Shown: positions 7,849-16,876, counted from the stretch's first letter. The stretch is DNA of 64,000 bases from CALARM01 sp040217695 (GCA_040217695.1 JBEHWO010000003.1:1-64000), one strand, 5' to 3'. Notes: generated by a model not told the origin, from the sequence alone. A program made the numbers and translations.

Positions 7849-8658
7849 TTAACTTTTTTCAGGCAGCCATATTATAAAATTACTTCCTTCTCCGGGACGG
7901 CTTTCCACTTCTATTCTGCCTTTATGTTCTTTTATTGTCGAATAGACCCCTGAAATACTGTGGCCCATTCTGGATAATATCTTCCTGCTGAGGGCTCCTC
8001 TGATTATTTTATCAGGATTGAATATATTTTTTAATGACTCTCTGCATACACCCTCTCCTGTATCGGTGAATATCACTTTTATATGTTTTTCCTCCAATTT
8101 TGTAGTTATAGTTATTTCTCCTCTTTCATAGGCTGATTTTATTAAATCTCTTGAATTAAGCAGTATTGTTACAAAAGCTTCACGAAGATACTGTTCTTTC
8201 CCGGAAATTGCAGGTATGGTGCCGTAATTTTTTACAATATCTATTTTATCATCTTCAAATATGGAATTTGTAAGTATCAGTATGTCTTCTATAATTTCGT
8301 TTATATGAATAGTTCTCACTTCACATGACGAATTTCCTGCAATACCAATAAGGGTTCTAAGCAATTTTTCCCCGCTGTTGCAGCACGTAATGAAATCTTT
8401 GAATTCCTGCTTTATTTCTTCAGGAAAATCTCTGTCCAGCATTTTCATAACCAGTTTTTTCGGGCCTATTAATATATTATTAAATTCCCTGGCTATACCA
8501 CCTGCAACACTGCCTGTAGCTATCATCCTGTCCGATGTTATAATATCTCCCACAAGTATTTTGCAATCTCTGCAGAGTTCTTCATTTTTCTGTATTATAT
8601 AATCATATTCTTTTGCCAGATTTTCAAGTAATTCTCTCTCTTTCAGATTAAAAAACAC
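7849..8658 (-). CDS. Degenerate histidine kinase-like protein (phospho-acceptor His replaced)
   Basis: This 269-residue protein matches the GGIAHDFNN class of sensor kinases, but the H-box reads GGIAREFNNIL: residue 57 is Arg where the phospho-acceptor His belongs. The ATPase domain keeps an N-box-like segment (ILLNSRDLI), DTGEGV (G1) and GRIEVESRPGEGSNFIIWLP. The F- and G2-boxes are poor (IFNPDKIIRGA, SRMGHSISG), lacking the usual GTGLGL. It therefore probably neither autophosphorylates on this His nor binds ATP normally. The start is GTG with GAAAGG 5 nt upstream. No sensor domain precedes the helical N-terminus. It is cotranscribed with the P-loop gene upstream and a coiled-coil gene downstream. 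Confidence 0.85.
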   Translation of the reverse strand: MFFNLKERELLENLAKEYDYIIQKNEELCRDCKILVGDIITSDRMIATGSVAGGIAREFNNILIGPKKLVMKMLDRDFPEEIKQEFKDFITCCNSGEKLLRTLIGIAGNSSCEVRTIHINEIIEDILILTNSIFEDDKIDIVKNYGTIPAISGKEQYLREAFVTILLNSRDLIKSAYERGEITITTKLEEKHIKVIFTDTGEGVCRESLKNIFNPDKIIRGALSRKILSRMGHSISGVYSTIKEHKGRIEVESRPGEGSNFIIWLPEKS

Positions 8659-8671
8659 CGGCCTTTCTATC

Positions 8672-8711
8672 GGTTCAGGGTTAAAAGATCCTGTCTTTAT
8701 AACCCTGAACC
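8672..8711. other. Intercistronic hairpin, 12-bp perfect stem
   Basis: GGTTCAGGGTTA (8672-8683) pairs perfectly with TAACCCTGAACC (8700-8711) across a 16-nt loop. It lies between the P-loop gene and the degenerate kinase gene, just upstream of the latter's Shine-Dalgarno. There is no U-tract, so RNA processing or a translational effect is likelier than termination. Confidence 0.8.
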
Positions 8712-8720
8712 AATCCAGTT

Positions 8721-9452
8721 TTAATGATATTTACACTTGAGTTCCCAGAGTTTCGGCATAACTTCCTTCAGGCGCTGTGCCAGTAAATCCGGTTTATTTG
8801 TAGTTACATCATCTTCGTTTTCAAATATTATATAAGGAACTTTGATACCTTTGATTTCAATATATTCAGGATGGTTCCCTTTGAATTCTTCCCAGTCAAT
8901 CTCTTTATAAAGTTTTTCCACCTTTGAATCGGGAAGTCCATGCTCAAGAATACTGTCGGGTTTGTTGGGATTAAAACGTTTTCGATTTTTCCTGAGAGAC
9001 TCTGAAAAAGATACATTTACATACAGAATAACTGCTTTTTTGAGCATATCTTCATTTATATGTGCATAGGCTTCTTTATATCCGCCATGTTCGGAACCTC
9101 TGGAAAATTCGATAATATTTGTATATGTATCATGATAATTCTCATGATCCCTCAGTTTTTTACTGTATTCCAGACATATTCTCTCAACGAGTAAGTGCCA
9201 CAGATAGGGATATTTGAAATATGCATCTTCCGTAGAATGTAATCTCGGTTTGCCGAGTACTTTTTCCAGTATATGATCCTCTTCAAACCATGTCCAGAGC
9301 ATAGGGAAATCGTCAATCTCTTCAAACTCTCCTATGTGAAACAGTTTTTGTCTCTCTTCTACAGGTGTCTTTTTAAAGAAATCAATAACTTCACTTTTCC
9401 CTGCACCGGGTCTTGCATTTAAAAAGATAATATCAAAAGTATTTTTTCCCAT
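8721..9452 (-). CDS. Conserved P-loop NTPase of unknown function
   Basis: The product (243 residues from the chosen start) opens with a Walker A loop, FLNARPGAGKSEVIDFF. It continues with HIGEFEEIDDFPMLWTWFEE and IIEFSRGSEHGGY, well-conserved-looking blocks of an uncharacterised family of small-molecule-kinase-like NTPases. I do not recognise a named function. An in-frame GTG lies at 9467, but it abuts the GGAAG Shine-Dalgarno. The ATG at 9452, about 12 nt from it, gives a better start. It heads a minus-strand set continuing into the degenerate kinase gene. Confidence 0.8.
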   Translation of the reverse strand: MGKNTFDIIFLNARPGAGKSEVIDFFKKTPVEERQKLFHIGEFEEIDDFPMLWTWFEEDHILEKVLGKPRLHSTEDAYFKYPYLWHLLVERICLEYSKKLRDHENYHDTYTNIIEFSRGSEHGGYKEAYAHINEDMLKKAVILYVNVSFSESLRKNRKRFNPNKPDSILEHGLPDSKVEKLYKEIDWEEFKGNHPEYIEIKGIKVPYIIFENEDDVTTNKPDLLAQRLKEVMPKLWELKCKYH

Positions 9453-9525
9453 AAGTCTTAATCTCACCTTCCTGATTTAAATTTTTTATTTATTTCGACA
9501 AAAGTTTTTTAAAGCCTTTTATTGT

Positions 9526-9554
9526 TTGACTGAAAAGTTTTAAAATGATAATAT
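9526..9554 (+). promoter_or_regulatory. Sigma-70-type promoter for the 9678 gene
   Basis: TTGACT (9526-9531), a 17-nt spacer and TATAAT-like TAATAT (9549-9554). The implied 5' leader of about 115 nt contains a short heptamer array at 9601-9620. Confidence 0.7.
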
Positions 9555-9600
9555 ATATGAAGCAGAATATCAGTACGTTTTATCAGAATGTACAGGTAAT

Positions 9601-9620
9601 CCTCGCGTCACGGGTCACGA
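9601..9620. repeat. Short heptamer array in leader
   Basis: CCTCGCG, then TCACGGG and TCACGA, between the promoter and the start of the 9678 gene. Confidence 0.85.
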
Positions 9621-9677
9621 ATTTTTTTATTTCTAATAAACCGGCTATATATAAAGAAAGGTGAGGTGTAATTTATT

Positions 9678-10505
9678 TTGGATGATGAAAAAGAACTGCA
9701 GGCAAGAAAAGGACAGAAAATCGAAATAAACAGAATGATGGCTCCTGTGTTTCAAACAGGCGGCAGGACTCAGACTTCGGCTATCATTGCAGGTATAAAA
9801 CCTTTACCTCCCGGCTTAATTCCTGATACAAATATATCCCTGAATAATAAGGCTGAAAATAAGCCAAAGGTGGATATGTATAACCTGGCTAAAATGCAAA
9901 TGGCTCCTCCTATAAAAAGTAAAGAAAAGAAGAATGAGAACAATAAAAAAGAAACGACAGAACAGAAAGACAGGCTTATTCCTTTGCAGATGGCTACAAC
10001 CATATCAGGTCAGACTCTTATGTATAAAAAACCTGAGAGTAAACCTCAGACACAGAGAAGCGAACCTGTTGCTCCCGTGACGAAATCTGCTGAACCTGCC
10101 ATGTCTGCAATGAGCCTCCTTAAATATATAAGTGTATCTGTTAAATGCCGTAGGATTATATATGAAAAAGAATATATGCATGAACTCATACAGGAAGTGG
10201 AACAGGATCTTTCAGGTGCAGATTCCGGTAAAATAGAAGAAACAATAAGAATTCTTTCTGAAGAAAAGAGCAAATTAAAAGAAAAGGATTTCCCTCCCGG
10301 TGTGGATAATACATTTATAGAAGCCAGGAAACTTCTCCTTAACTCAATAGATATGTTCACAGGCGGCCTTGACCATATAAAGGCATGTCTGGAAAAAGGA
10401 GAGCCTTCTGAAGTGGGACACGGTAAGAATACAATAGGCCAGGCTTTCCGGGAAATGGATAAATATTTCAATATAAGAGATGAAATTAAATCAAAAATGG
10501 TATGA
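9678..10505 (+). CDS. Hypothetical protein with disordered N-terminus and helical C-terminus
   Basis: The 275-residue product begins at TTG, with AAAGGTGAGGTG about 10 nt upstream. Residues 1-120 are rich in Lys, Gln and Pro and look disordered. Residues 125-275 look helical (RIIYEKEYMHELIQEVEQDL; ETIRILSEEKSKLKEKDFPP) and probably form a small bundle. There is no signal peptide. A promoter with good -35 and -10 boxes lies upstream. It converges on thrC with a 16-nt gap. I recognise no family. Confidence 0.78.
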   Translation: MDDEKELQARKGQKIEINRMMAPVFQTGGRTQTSAIIAGIKPLPPGLIPDTNISLNNKAENKPKVDMYNLAKMQMAPPIKSKEKKNENNKKETTEQKDRLIPLQMATTISGQTLMYKKPESKPQTQRSEPVAPVTKSAEPAMSAMSLLKYISVSVKCRRIIYEKEYMHELIQEVEQDLSGADSGKIEETIRILSEEKSKLKEKDFPPGVDNTFIEARKLLLNSIDMFTGGLDHIKACLEKGEPSEVGHGKNTIGQAFREMDKYFNIRDEIKSKMV

Positions 10506-10521
10506 TATTTATCGTCGCAGG

Positions 10522-11820
10522 TCATGATTTTAACAGATATGATTTAAATATCCGGCCATCATCAGGCATAAATACAGATTTTTTTTCTTTATTTAATGCT
10601 GCTTTCAGCCTTCCAGGTATTTCTATGGCAGTCTTTATAACAGGTTCAATAATATCCATAAATTTTGCCGGATGGGCTGTTTCCAGGAAAATCCTGTTGA
10701 AATTACCTTTATATTCTTTTTCATATTCTTTAAGTCCGAGATAACCTGTTGCACCATGTGGATCCAGTATATAACCGGTTTTTTCATATAATTCACTTAT
10801 AGCCTTACAGGTATCTTCATCGGTAAAGCTGTATCCTGTGACATCTTCTCTGATTTTATTTATATCAGAATTATATAGTGAGAGGATTCTTGTAAAATTA
10901 CTCGGATTCCCTACATCCATGGCATTTGAAATGGTTTTTTTAGACGGTTTGCATATAAGCTGCCCTGTCTTTAAATAATGTGGCACAATATCATTGATAT
11001 TTGTACTGGCGATAAATTTATGGACAGCAAGCCCCATCTTCTTTGCAATAAGTCCTGCAGTAAGGTTCCCGAAATTGCCGCTCGGCACAGAAAATACTAC
11101 AGGCCTGTCTTTTACCCGGGAACAGGCATAAAAATAATAGAAACTCTGAGGAATTAAACGGGCAATATTAATGGAATTGGCAGATGTTAATAACAGTTTC
11201 CCTGTCAGTTCTTTATCCATGAAAGCCTCTTTTACGAGTTTCTGACAGTCATCAAAGTTACCGTCTATTTCAATAGCTGTAATATTATTCCCGTGTGTGG
11301 TGAGCTGTTTTTCCTGTATTGAGCTTACTTTTCCCGACGGATATAAGATTATTACTCTTATACCGGGTATATTGAGGAAACCGCTGGCAACGGCAGAACC
11401 TGTATCGCCGGATGTTGCAACGAGTATATAGATTTCTCTGTTCATATTGCCTGCAAAATAAGACATTATCCTGGCCATAAATCTTGCTCCGAAATCTTTG
11501 AATGCCAGAGTCGGACCGTGGAAGAGTTCCATTACATAAAGATTTTCTTCCAGTTTTACAAGGGGAACGTCAAAATTTATGGCATCGTCTATAATGCCTC
11601 TGAGACTATCTTCAGGAATTTCTCCGGCAAGGAAATGTCTGGCTACTTCAAAAGCAATATCCTGAAAAGACATTTCGGCTGTTTTTGAAAAGAAATCAGA
11701 TTCCATAAGAGGAATACGGGAAGGCATAAATAAACCGTTATCTTCAGGCATGCCTTTGAACAGTGCCTCCTGAAAGGTAACAGCTTTTATTTTTTTATTA
11801 GTGCTGTAAAAGGTTATCAT
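10522..11820 (-). CDS. thrC: Threonine synthase
   Basis: The 432-residue PLP enzyme converts O-phosphohomoserine to threonine, the last pathway step. The PLP lysine lies in HGPTLAFKDFGARFM; SGDTGSAVASGF and SVPSGNFGNLTAGL are the phosphate- and cofactor-binding loops. The frame is open further upstream to 11844, but those eight residues (MTRDGRKD) come from heptamer repeat DNA. The ATG at 11820 gives the family start MITFYSTN. Its Shine-Dalgarno, GGGAG, is the end of the repeat element at 11829-11847. It is the last gene of thrA-thrB-thrC. Confidence 0.96.
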   Translation of the reverse strand: MITFYSTNKKIKAVTFQEALFKGMPEDNGLFMPSRIPLMESDFFSKTAEMSFQDIAFEVARHFLAGEIPEDSLRGIIDDAINFDVPLVKLEENLYVMELFHGPTLAFKDFGARFMARIMSYFAGNMNREIYILVATSGDTGSAVASGFLNIPGIRVIILYPSGKVSSIQEKQLTTHGNNITAIEIDGNFDDCQKLVKEAFMDKELTGKLLLTSANSINIARLIPQSFYYFYACSRVKDRPVVFSVPSGNFGNLTAGLIAKKMGLAVHKFIASTNINDIVPHYLKTGQLICKPSKKTISNAMDVGNPSNFTRILSLYNSDINKIREDVTGYSFTDEDTCKAISELYEKTGYILDPHGATGYLGLKEYEKEYKGNFNRIFLETAHPAKFMDIIEPVIKTAIEIPGRLKAALNKEKKSVFMPDDGRIFKSYLLKS

Positions 11821-11828
11821 ATCTTTTC

Positions 11829-11847
11829 TCCCGTCACGCGTCACGAC
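11829..11847. repeat. Two-unit heptamer element joining thrB and thrC
   Basis: CTCCCG TCACGCG TCACGA. On the sense (minus) strand its first TGA is the thrB stop and its terminal GGGAG is the thrC Shine-Dalgarno. Confidence 0.9.
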
Positions 11848-12773
11848 TCTATTATTTTCGGACCTTCTTCATTGATTTCTGAAATATAAACATGGCTCTG
11901 AATATCTATTTTATTAAAAACTTCTTTCATTGCTTTACCTGCTTTTTCCGCTGTTTCTCCGGAACTGCACAGGGCAAATATAGATGGCCCTGAGCCTGAG
12001 ATACTGCATCCCAGAGCTCCTGACATCAATGCTGCCTTTTTTACATCATAAAATCCCGGTATTAATTTTGCGCGAAAAGGTTCTATAATAACATCTTCAA
12101 GTGAGCGGCCTGTCAGATTGTAATCACCGGTAAATAAACCTGTAACAAGGCCTGCTACGTTTCCAAGTTGCTTTACAGCATCCTTCAGGGAGATTTCAGA
12201 TTTTAAAATACTTCTTGCATATTCGGTGTTTATTTCAATCGAAGGATGGATAACAGTACAGTATAATTCCGGGAGTGTCGGGATTTTTATAATATCCAGC
12301 GGGTTGTAGCTTCTTATGATTACAAATCCTCCCAGCAATGCAGGAGCTACATTGTCGGCATGCCCCGTACCGCAGGCCACCCTTTCACTTTCAATGGCAA
12401 AAGGAAGAAGTTCTTTTACTTCCAGAGGTTTGCCCAGTAATATATTTGCTCCGAAAAGCGCCCCCGCAGCACTGGCAGCACTGGAACCAAGGCCGCTGCT
12501 AAGAGGCATTTTTTTATGTATTTCTATTTCAAAACCTTTATCTGATTTTATATAATCCAGCAGAGCCATTACAGATACGGCTGCAGTATTTTTCTCCGGT
12601 TCCTCAGGCAACATGCCTTTATCGCCTGTAATTTTACTAATAACTATTCCCCGTTTTTCTTTTAATCTTAACAGTATTTCATCTCCCGGATTATTCAGGG
12701 CAAAACCGAATATGTCAAAACCGCATGCCACATTTGCAACAGTGGCGGGAGCAAATATTTTTATATGCTTCAT
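11841..12773 (-). CDS. thrB: Homoserine kinase (GHMP family)
   Basis: The 310-residue GHMP kinase phosphorylates homoserine. Motif 1 is PATVANVACGFDIFG, the ATP loop is PLSSGLGSSAASAAGALFGA, and motif 3 is GCSISGSGPSIFAL. It lies between thrA (22 nt upstream) and thrC. Its TGA stop is contributed by the repeat element at 11829-11847, so the last residue Ser (IIES) abuts repeat sequence. AAGGACG precedes the ATG. Confidence 0.96.
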   Translation of the reverse strand: MKHIKIFAPATVANVACGFDIFGFALNNPGDEILLRLKEKRGIVISKITGDKGMLPEEPEKNTAAVSVMALLDYIKSDKGFEIEIHKKMPLSSGLGSSAASAAGALFGANILLGKPLEVKELLPFAIESERVACGTGHADNVAPALLGGFVIIRSYNPLDIIKIPTLPELYCTVIHPSIEINTEYARSILKSEISLKDAVKQLGNVAGLVTGLFTGDYNLTGRSLEDVIIEPFRAKLIPGFYDVKKAALMSGALGCSISGSGPSIFALCSSGETAEKAGKAMKEVFNKIDIQSHVYISEINEEGPKIIES

Positions 12774-12782
12774 AAGTTTCGT

Positions 12783-12810
12783 CCTTACTCACGACTCACC
12801 CTTCACTGAT
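12783..12810. repeat. Heptamer array at the thrA-thrB junction (GTGANNN)
   Basis: On the minus strand GTGAAGG, GTGAGTC, GTGAGTA follow one another with period 7. The first contributes the last thrA codons and the second its TGA stop. Confidence 0.75.
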
Positions 12811-15240
12811 CCTTATAATATCGGCAAAAACTCCCGAAGCAGTTACTTCTGCTCCTGCTCCCGGCCCTTTTACCACAAGAGGTCTTTCCTTATATCTTTC
12901 TGTGGTAAAGGCGATTATGTTATCACTGCCTGAGAGGGTGAAAAAAGGATGGTTACTGTCTATTTCTTTAAGAGAAATATTGCCTCTGTTATGTTCCAGA
13001 GAAGAAATATATCTGAGAGATTTTCCTTTTGTTTCCGCTTCTCTTTTTATAGTTTCAAAGTAATCATCCGATTTCTCTAATTCTATCATAAATTTATCCA
13101 CCGTTTCTGCCTTCTGACAGTTTTCCGGCAGAAAACTTTCAATCTTGATATCTTCCAGTTCCATGGCCAGCCCTGTTTCTCTTGCCAGTATCAGGAGTTT
13201 TCTCGCACCATCAATGGAATTCAGATCATCTCTCGGATCTGGTTCTGTAAATCCTTTATCTTTTGCTTCCTTTACAACCGTGCTGAACCTTCTGGTTCCT
13301 GTAAAATTATTGAAAATATAACTTAAAGTGCCTGATAAAATAGCTTCTATCTTTAAAATTTTATCTCCGCTTGAAATTAAATCTTTTAACGTGCTTATAA
13401 CAGGCAGCGCTGCTCCTACATTTGTTTCATATAAATATTTTACTCCATATTTTGCGGCAGTATCTTTCAATTCTTTGTAAGTTTTATAATCCCTTGCATT
13501 GGCTTTTTTATTCGGTGTTACAATAGAAATACTTGATTTTAATAAGTCTTTGTAAAAGGCAATGATTTTTTCACTGGCAGTGCAGTCTACAAAAACACTG
13601 TTTGACAGATTCAAATCTTTTATTGTTTTTATGAATGTTTCCGTACAGGAAGTCTTTCCTTCTTCCTGAAGGATTGTTTTCCATTCTGACAGGCATATGC
13701 CGTCTTCGTCAAAAAACATTTTTTTCGTATTTGCAAGACCGGTCAGTTTTATATCAAGTGCATGTTTCCTGAGAAGGTATTCTTTCTGTCGTTCTATTTG
13801 CTTTATCAATGTTTTTCCTATCTGACCTGTACCTGCTAAAAATACATGCAATGATTTTGTGTCTGAAAGGAAAAATGCTTCATGTATTACATTCAGCGCT
13901 TTTGCTTCATCATATTTATTTATGACAACAGATATATTTAATTCCGATGAACCCTGTGCAATGGCAACTACATTGATACCGTTTTTCCCGAGAGCCCGGA
14001 ATAATCTTCCTGATATGCCGGGAGTTCTTTTCATGTTTTCCCCTACTATGCCAATAACGGAAAAATTATCTTCTACAATGACCTCGTCTATTTCATTTAA
14101 TTTTATTTCCCTGGAAAATTCTTCTTCAATGATTTTTTTTGCGAACATTGTTTTTTCCGGGTTTATGGCGAAACAGATTGAATGTTCCGAAGAGGCCTGC
14201 GTTATAAGGATAATATTGATTTTCCCCTTTGCCAGTGCGCCGAATAATCTCATTGCAATACCGGCAACACCGATCATACCGCTTCCTTCTACTCTGAGAA
14301 GTGAAATGTTTTCAATAGAGGAAATACCTTTTACAAGGTATCTGCCTGTTACAGGAGTATCTGAGATCAGTGTACCGGCAAAATCCTGATTGAAGGTATT
14401 TTTTATTCTCACAGGTATCTTTTTCTCGAAAGCAGGTATCAGTGTGGGCGGATATATAACTTTTGCACCGAAATGAGACATTTCCATCGCTTCTTTATAG
14501 GTTATATGTTTTACGGGAAAGGCCTTTTTTACTTTTTTCGGGTCTGTAGTCATTATGCCGTCTACATCTGTCCATATTTCTATTTCAGTTGCTCCCAGGG
14601 CTGAACCGAATATGGACGCACTGTAATCAGAACCTCCCCTTCCAAGGGTGGTAATTTCGTTTTGTTCTGTAGAAGCTATAAAGCCTGTGATAATCTGCAG
14701 CTTTCTGTGAGACTGAAAGTAGTCTTTTATAAGTTCACATGTTAATTCCTGATTTACTTTTCCATTGCCAAAATTATTATCTGTTTTTATAACAGTTCGC
14801 CCGTCCAGGTATTCATTTTCAATATGATGTACATTAAGAGTTTCACTTATTATGGAAGCAGAAAGCCTCTCTCCGAAACTCATAATAAAATCCAGTGTTC
14901 TTGGCGAAAGTTCTTTTATTAAATATACTCCGTGAAGAACATTTCCAAGTTCCTGAAACATGTCATCTATAATTGAGAAGATGGGCCCTGTATGTCCTGT
15001 TAAAATATCTGCCGTATTTACGTGCCTTTCTTTCAGGCTATTCAGCAAATTTATATATTTTATATCACCTGTTTCAGCCATTCTGCCTGTTTCTATTAAT
15101 TTATCCGTTACACCGGAAAAAGCCGAAAAAACTGCACATATTTCTTCTTCTTTTTTTAGATATTTTTCCATAATATGAAGTACGTGGAGAATTTTTTCAG
15201 GTTTTTCCACCGAGGTTCCGCCAAATTTTAATATTTTCAT
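12796..15240 (-). CDS. thrA: Bifunctional aspartokinase / homoserine dehydrogenase
   Basis: The 814-residue fusion catalyses the first and third steps from aspartate to threonine. The kinase half starts MKILKFGGTSV and carries TLGRGGSDYSA. Two ACT-type regulatory segments follow (SGMIGVAGIAMRLF; FSVIGIVGENMKRTPGISGR), implying feedback control by threonine. The dehydrogenase half has the NAD(P) loop LAGTGQIGKTL and the signature ILSGTLSYIFNNF. The frame stays open to 15360, but the extension (HASRITHHA and similar) is repeat-encoded. The ATG at 15240 has AGAGG upstream and the family N-terminus. The TGA stop is embedded in a heptamer array. Confidence 0.96.
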   Translation of the reverse strand: MKILKFGGTSVEKPEKILHVLHIMEKYLKKEEEICAVFSAFSGVTDKLIETGRMAETGDIKYINLLNSLKERHVNTADILTGHTGPIFSIIDDMFQELGNVLHGVYLIKELSPRTLDFIMSFGERLSASIISETLNVHHIENEYLDGRTVIKTDNNFGNGKVNQELTCELIKDYFQSHRKLQIITGFIASTEQNEITTLGRGGSDYSASIFGSALGATEIEIWTDVDGIMTTDPKKVKKAFPVKHITYKEAMEMSHFGAKVIYPPTLIPAFEKKIPVRIKNTFNQDFAGTLISDTPVTGRYLVKGISSIENISLLRVEGSGMIGVAGIAMRLFGALAKGKINIILITQASSEHSICFAINPEKTMFAKKIIEEEFSREIKLNEIDEVIVEDNFSVIGIVGENMKRTPGISGRLFRALGKNGINVVAIAQGSSELNISVVINKYDEAKALNVIHEAFFLSDTKSLHVFLAGTGQIGKTLIKQIERQKEYLLRKHALDIKLTGLANTKKMFFDEDGICLSEWKTILQEEGKTSCTETFIKTIKDLNLSNSVFVDCTASEKIIAFYKDLLKSSISIVTPNKKANARDYKTYKELKDTAAKYGVKYLYETNVGAALPVISTLKDLISSGDKILKIEAILSGTLSYIFNNFTGTRRFSTVVKEAKDKGFTEPDPRDDLNSIDGARKLLILARETGLAMELEDIKIESFLPENCQKAETVDKFMIELEKSDDYFETIKREAETKGKSLRYISSLEHNRGNISLKEIDSNHPFFTLSGSDNIIAFTTERYKERPLVVKGPGAGAEVTASGVFADIIRISEG

Positions 15241-15260
15241 GATTTTTCTTACCTCTTGAA

Positions 15261-15292
15261 TCGCGTGATGCGTGATGCGTGATGCGTGATAT
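15261..15292. repeat. Heptamer array, four GCGTGAT units
   Basis: Four perfect GCGTGAT units lie about 20 bp upstream of the thrA start, in the orientation opposite to the arrays at gene ends, so it reads open on the thrA strand. Confidence 0.93.
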
Positions 15293-15363
15293 GCGGCCGG
15301 TTGTGCAGTAAGGAAAATACTCATCCTGTGACACATCAACGGATCTACAGGGGGATACAAAAA

Positions 15364-15400
15364 TCTCAGGAGGGAAATTCGATACGGTTCCCTCCTGAGA
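15364..15400 (-). terminator. Intrinsic terminator
   Basis: A 13-bp perfect stem (TCTCAGGAGGGAA / TTCCCTCCTGAGA) with an 11-nt loop is followed on the minus strand by TTTTTG. It ends transcription of the 78-residue gene just upstream and isolates the thr operon. Confidence 0.92.
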
Positions 15401-15405
15401 AGAAA

Positions 15406-15642
15406 TTAATCAAATCTGTTTATATCATTTGTTACTGCCACAATAAAGTCCCATCTTATGAGTGTTATATAGGCTTCATCTTTTACAGTCTTTTTTATAT
15501 AAAGGCCAAGGTCATCATGGCCTGCATAAAGACCGCTTATAGATCTTGACTTTTCAAATAGTTCTGCATCTTCTGTGAGAAAAACCAGAATAGATCTGTT
15601 TCCTGCTTTTTCTATGAGCATTTTTCCGAATGCTATGTCCAT
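15406..15642 (-). CDS. Small conserved-looking protein of unknown function
   Basis: This 78-residue soluble protein is preceded by a strong Shine-Dalgarno (AAGGAGGG, 5 nt from ATG) and followed 5 nt after its stop by a strong terminator. It is thus a discrete expressed unit. The sequence alternates beta-like segments (RSILVFLTE, GLYIKKTVKDEAYITLIRWD), suggesting a compact fold. I do not recognise the family. It lies downstream of recR with a 264-nt gap. Confidence 0.75.
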   Translation of the reverse strand: MDIAFGKMLIEKAGNRSILVFLTEDAELFEKSRSISGLYAGHDDLGLYIKKTVKDEAYITLIRWDFIVAVTNDINRFD

Positions 15643-15906
15643 AATATCCCTCCTTAATCTCTACCGGAGTATTGTTCTGATGTGTCGCAGTGTGCCAGGA
15701 AATAACCAGATAAATTTGCCGGAGTTATTTTCTTTCAGTCCCACGGGATTGCTTCTGTTAAAACTTTATTTCATGGTACGATTACACACACCATCGGCCA
15801 CTATCAATTTATTCTTTAAACATTTAAAAAATTCGACTGTGTCATAAATTTTGTGTAAATCTCTGTTAAATCTTTATTGTATGGTACACAAAGCTTCTTG
15901 CACTAT
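15643..15906. other. 264-bp intergenic region between recR and the 78-residue gene
   Basis: No gene is seen. Two similar segments, AAACTTTATTTCATGGTACG (near 15759) and AAATCTTTATTGTATGGTAC (near 15869), form an imperfect direct repeat of unknown role. Confidence 0.5.
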
Positions 15907-16503
15907 CTAAAATTCTCGTCTTCCCTCCATGGCTTTAAGAAGGGTTGTCTTATCGGCATATTCTATGTCCGACCCTACAGGCAGTCCGTATGCCAGTCTT
16001 GTAAGCCTGATGCCCATTGGTTTTATTTCATGGGCCAGGTAAAGAGCCGTCGCATCACCTTTTATATCATAATTGGTAGCGAGGATTACTTCTTTTGTAG
16101 AAAATTCTTTTATTCTCTTTATCAGTTCTTTGATTTTCAGTTCAGAAGGTCCTATACCGTCTATAGGTGATATAACACCGTGAAGCACATGGTATCTCCC
16201 TTTAAAGGAACCTGCTCTTTCCAGAGCTATTACGTCCTGACATTCTGCTACAACACAGAGGATATTATCACTTCTCTTTTCATCCCTGCATATATAGCAG
16301 ATTTCTCCTTCTGCTATATTAAAACATCTGCTGCAATAGCTTATTTTTTCTTTTACTTCCATTATGGATTCTGCAAGTTTGCAGGCTTCTTCTTTAGGAA
16401 GTTTGAAGAGATAAAAAGCCAGTCTCTGAGCTGTTTTAGGGCCTATGGTAGGCAATTTTGTCAGCTCATTTATCAATTTTGTCATAGCAGGTATCTGTTG
16501 CAT
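15907..16503 (-). CDS. recR: Recombination mediator RecR
   Basis: The 198-residue protein has the helix-hairpin-helix (LPTIGPKTAQRLAFYLF), a four-Cys zinc finger (CSRCFNIAEGEICYIC) and a Toprim domain (LCVVAECQDVIALERAG; ATNYDIKGDATALYL). With RecF and RecO it loads RecA at gaps. It starts 6 nt after the ybaB stop, in the widespread dnaX-ybaB-recR order, and is probably translationally coupled; no strong Shine-Dalgarno is seen. Confidence 0.96.
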   Translation of the reverse strand: MQQIPAMTKLINELTKLPTIGPKTAQRLAFYLFKLPKEEACKLAESIMEVKEKISYCSRCFNIAEGEICYICRDEKRSDNILCVVAECQDVIALERAGSFKGRYHVLHGVISPIDGIGPSELKIKELIKRIKEFSTKEVILATNYDIKGDATALYLAHEIKPMGIRLTRLAYGLPVGSDIEYADKTTLLKAMEGRREF

Positions 16504-16509
16504 AGAATA

Positions 16510-16821
16510 TTACATAAGACCAGGTATCTTAATACCTCCTGTTAACTGAGACATTCTTTGAGCAGAAAGTTCCTGTGCTTTTTCCAGGGCTTTGTTTACT
16601 GCAACTACAACCAGGTCTTCAAGCATACTCATATCTTCAGGATCTACTACAGATGGATCTATCTTTACACTGTGAACTTTTAACTGTCCTGTTACAGTAG
16701 CTTTTACCATGCCGCCGCCTGCGCTTTCCTCTACCAGTTCTGCTGCAAGCTGATCCTGAATTTTCATCATATCATCCTGCATTTTTTTGATCTGATTCAT
16801 CATTTTTTTGGGGTTCATCAT
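16510..16821 (-). CDS. ybaB: YbaB/EbfC family nucleoid-associated protein
   Basis: A 103-residue, Met- and Lys-rich DNA-binding protein with the family pattern NPKKMMNQIKKMQDDMMKIQ, GGGMVKATVTGQLKVHSVKI and DPEDMSMLEDLVVVAVNKAL. An upstream ATG at 16839 is unlikely to start translation, because its own codons form the Shine-Dalgarno GAGGAGG. The ATG at 16821 sits about 9 nt from it and gives MMNPKK. It lies between dnaX and recR. Confidence 0.94.
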   Translation of the reverse strand: MMNPKKMMNQIKKMQDDMMKIQDQLAAELVEESAGGGMVKATVTGQLKVHSVKIDPSVVDPEDMSMLEDLVVVAVNKALEKAQELSAQRMSQLTGGIKIPGLM

Positions 16822-16841
16822 AATTTTTTTCCTCCTCATAA

Positions 16842-16876
16842 ATCACTGATCACTGATCACTGATCACCGATCACTG
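16842..16876. repeat. Heptamer array, five ATCACTG units
   Basis: Five ATCACTG/ATCACCG units fill the gap between the dnaX stop (16877) and the ybaB Shine-Dalgarno, with GTGA on the sense strand. Confidence 0.93.

Noticed and set aside
11821..11844. Eight-residue N-terminal extension of thrC (MTRDGRKD)
   Set aside because: Encoded by the thrB-thrC repeat element; the family start MITFY lies at 11820.
15241..15360. N-terminal extension of thrA (HASRITHHA)
   Set aside because: Encoded by the heptamer array; the Shine-Dalgarno and family N-terminus point to 15240.
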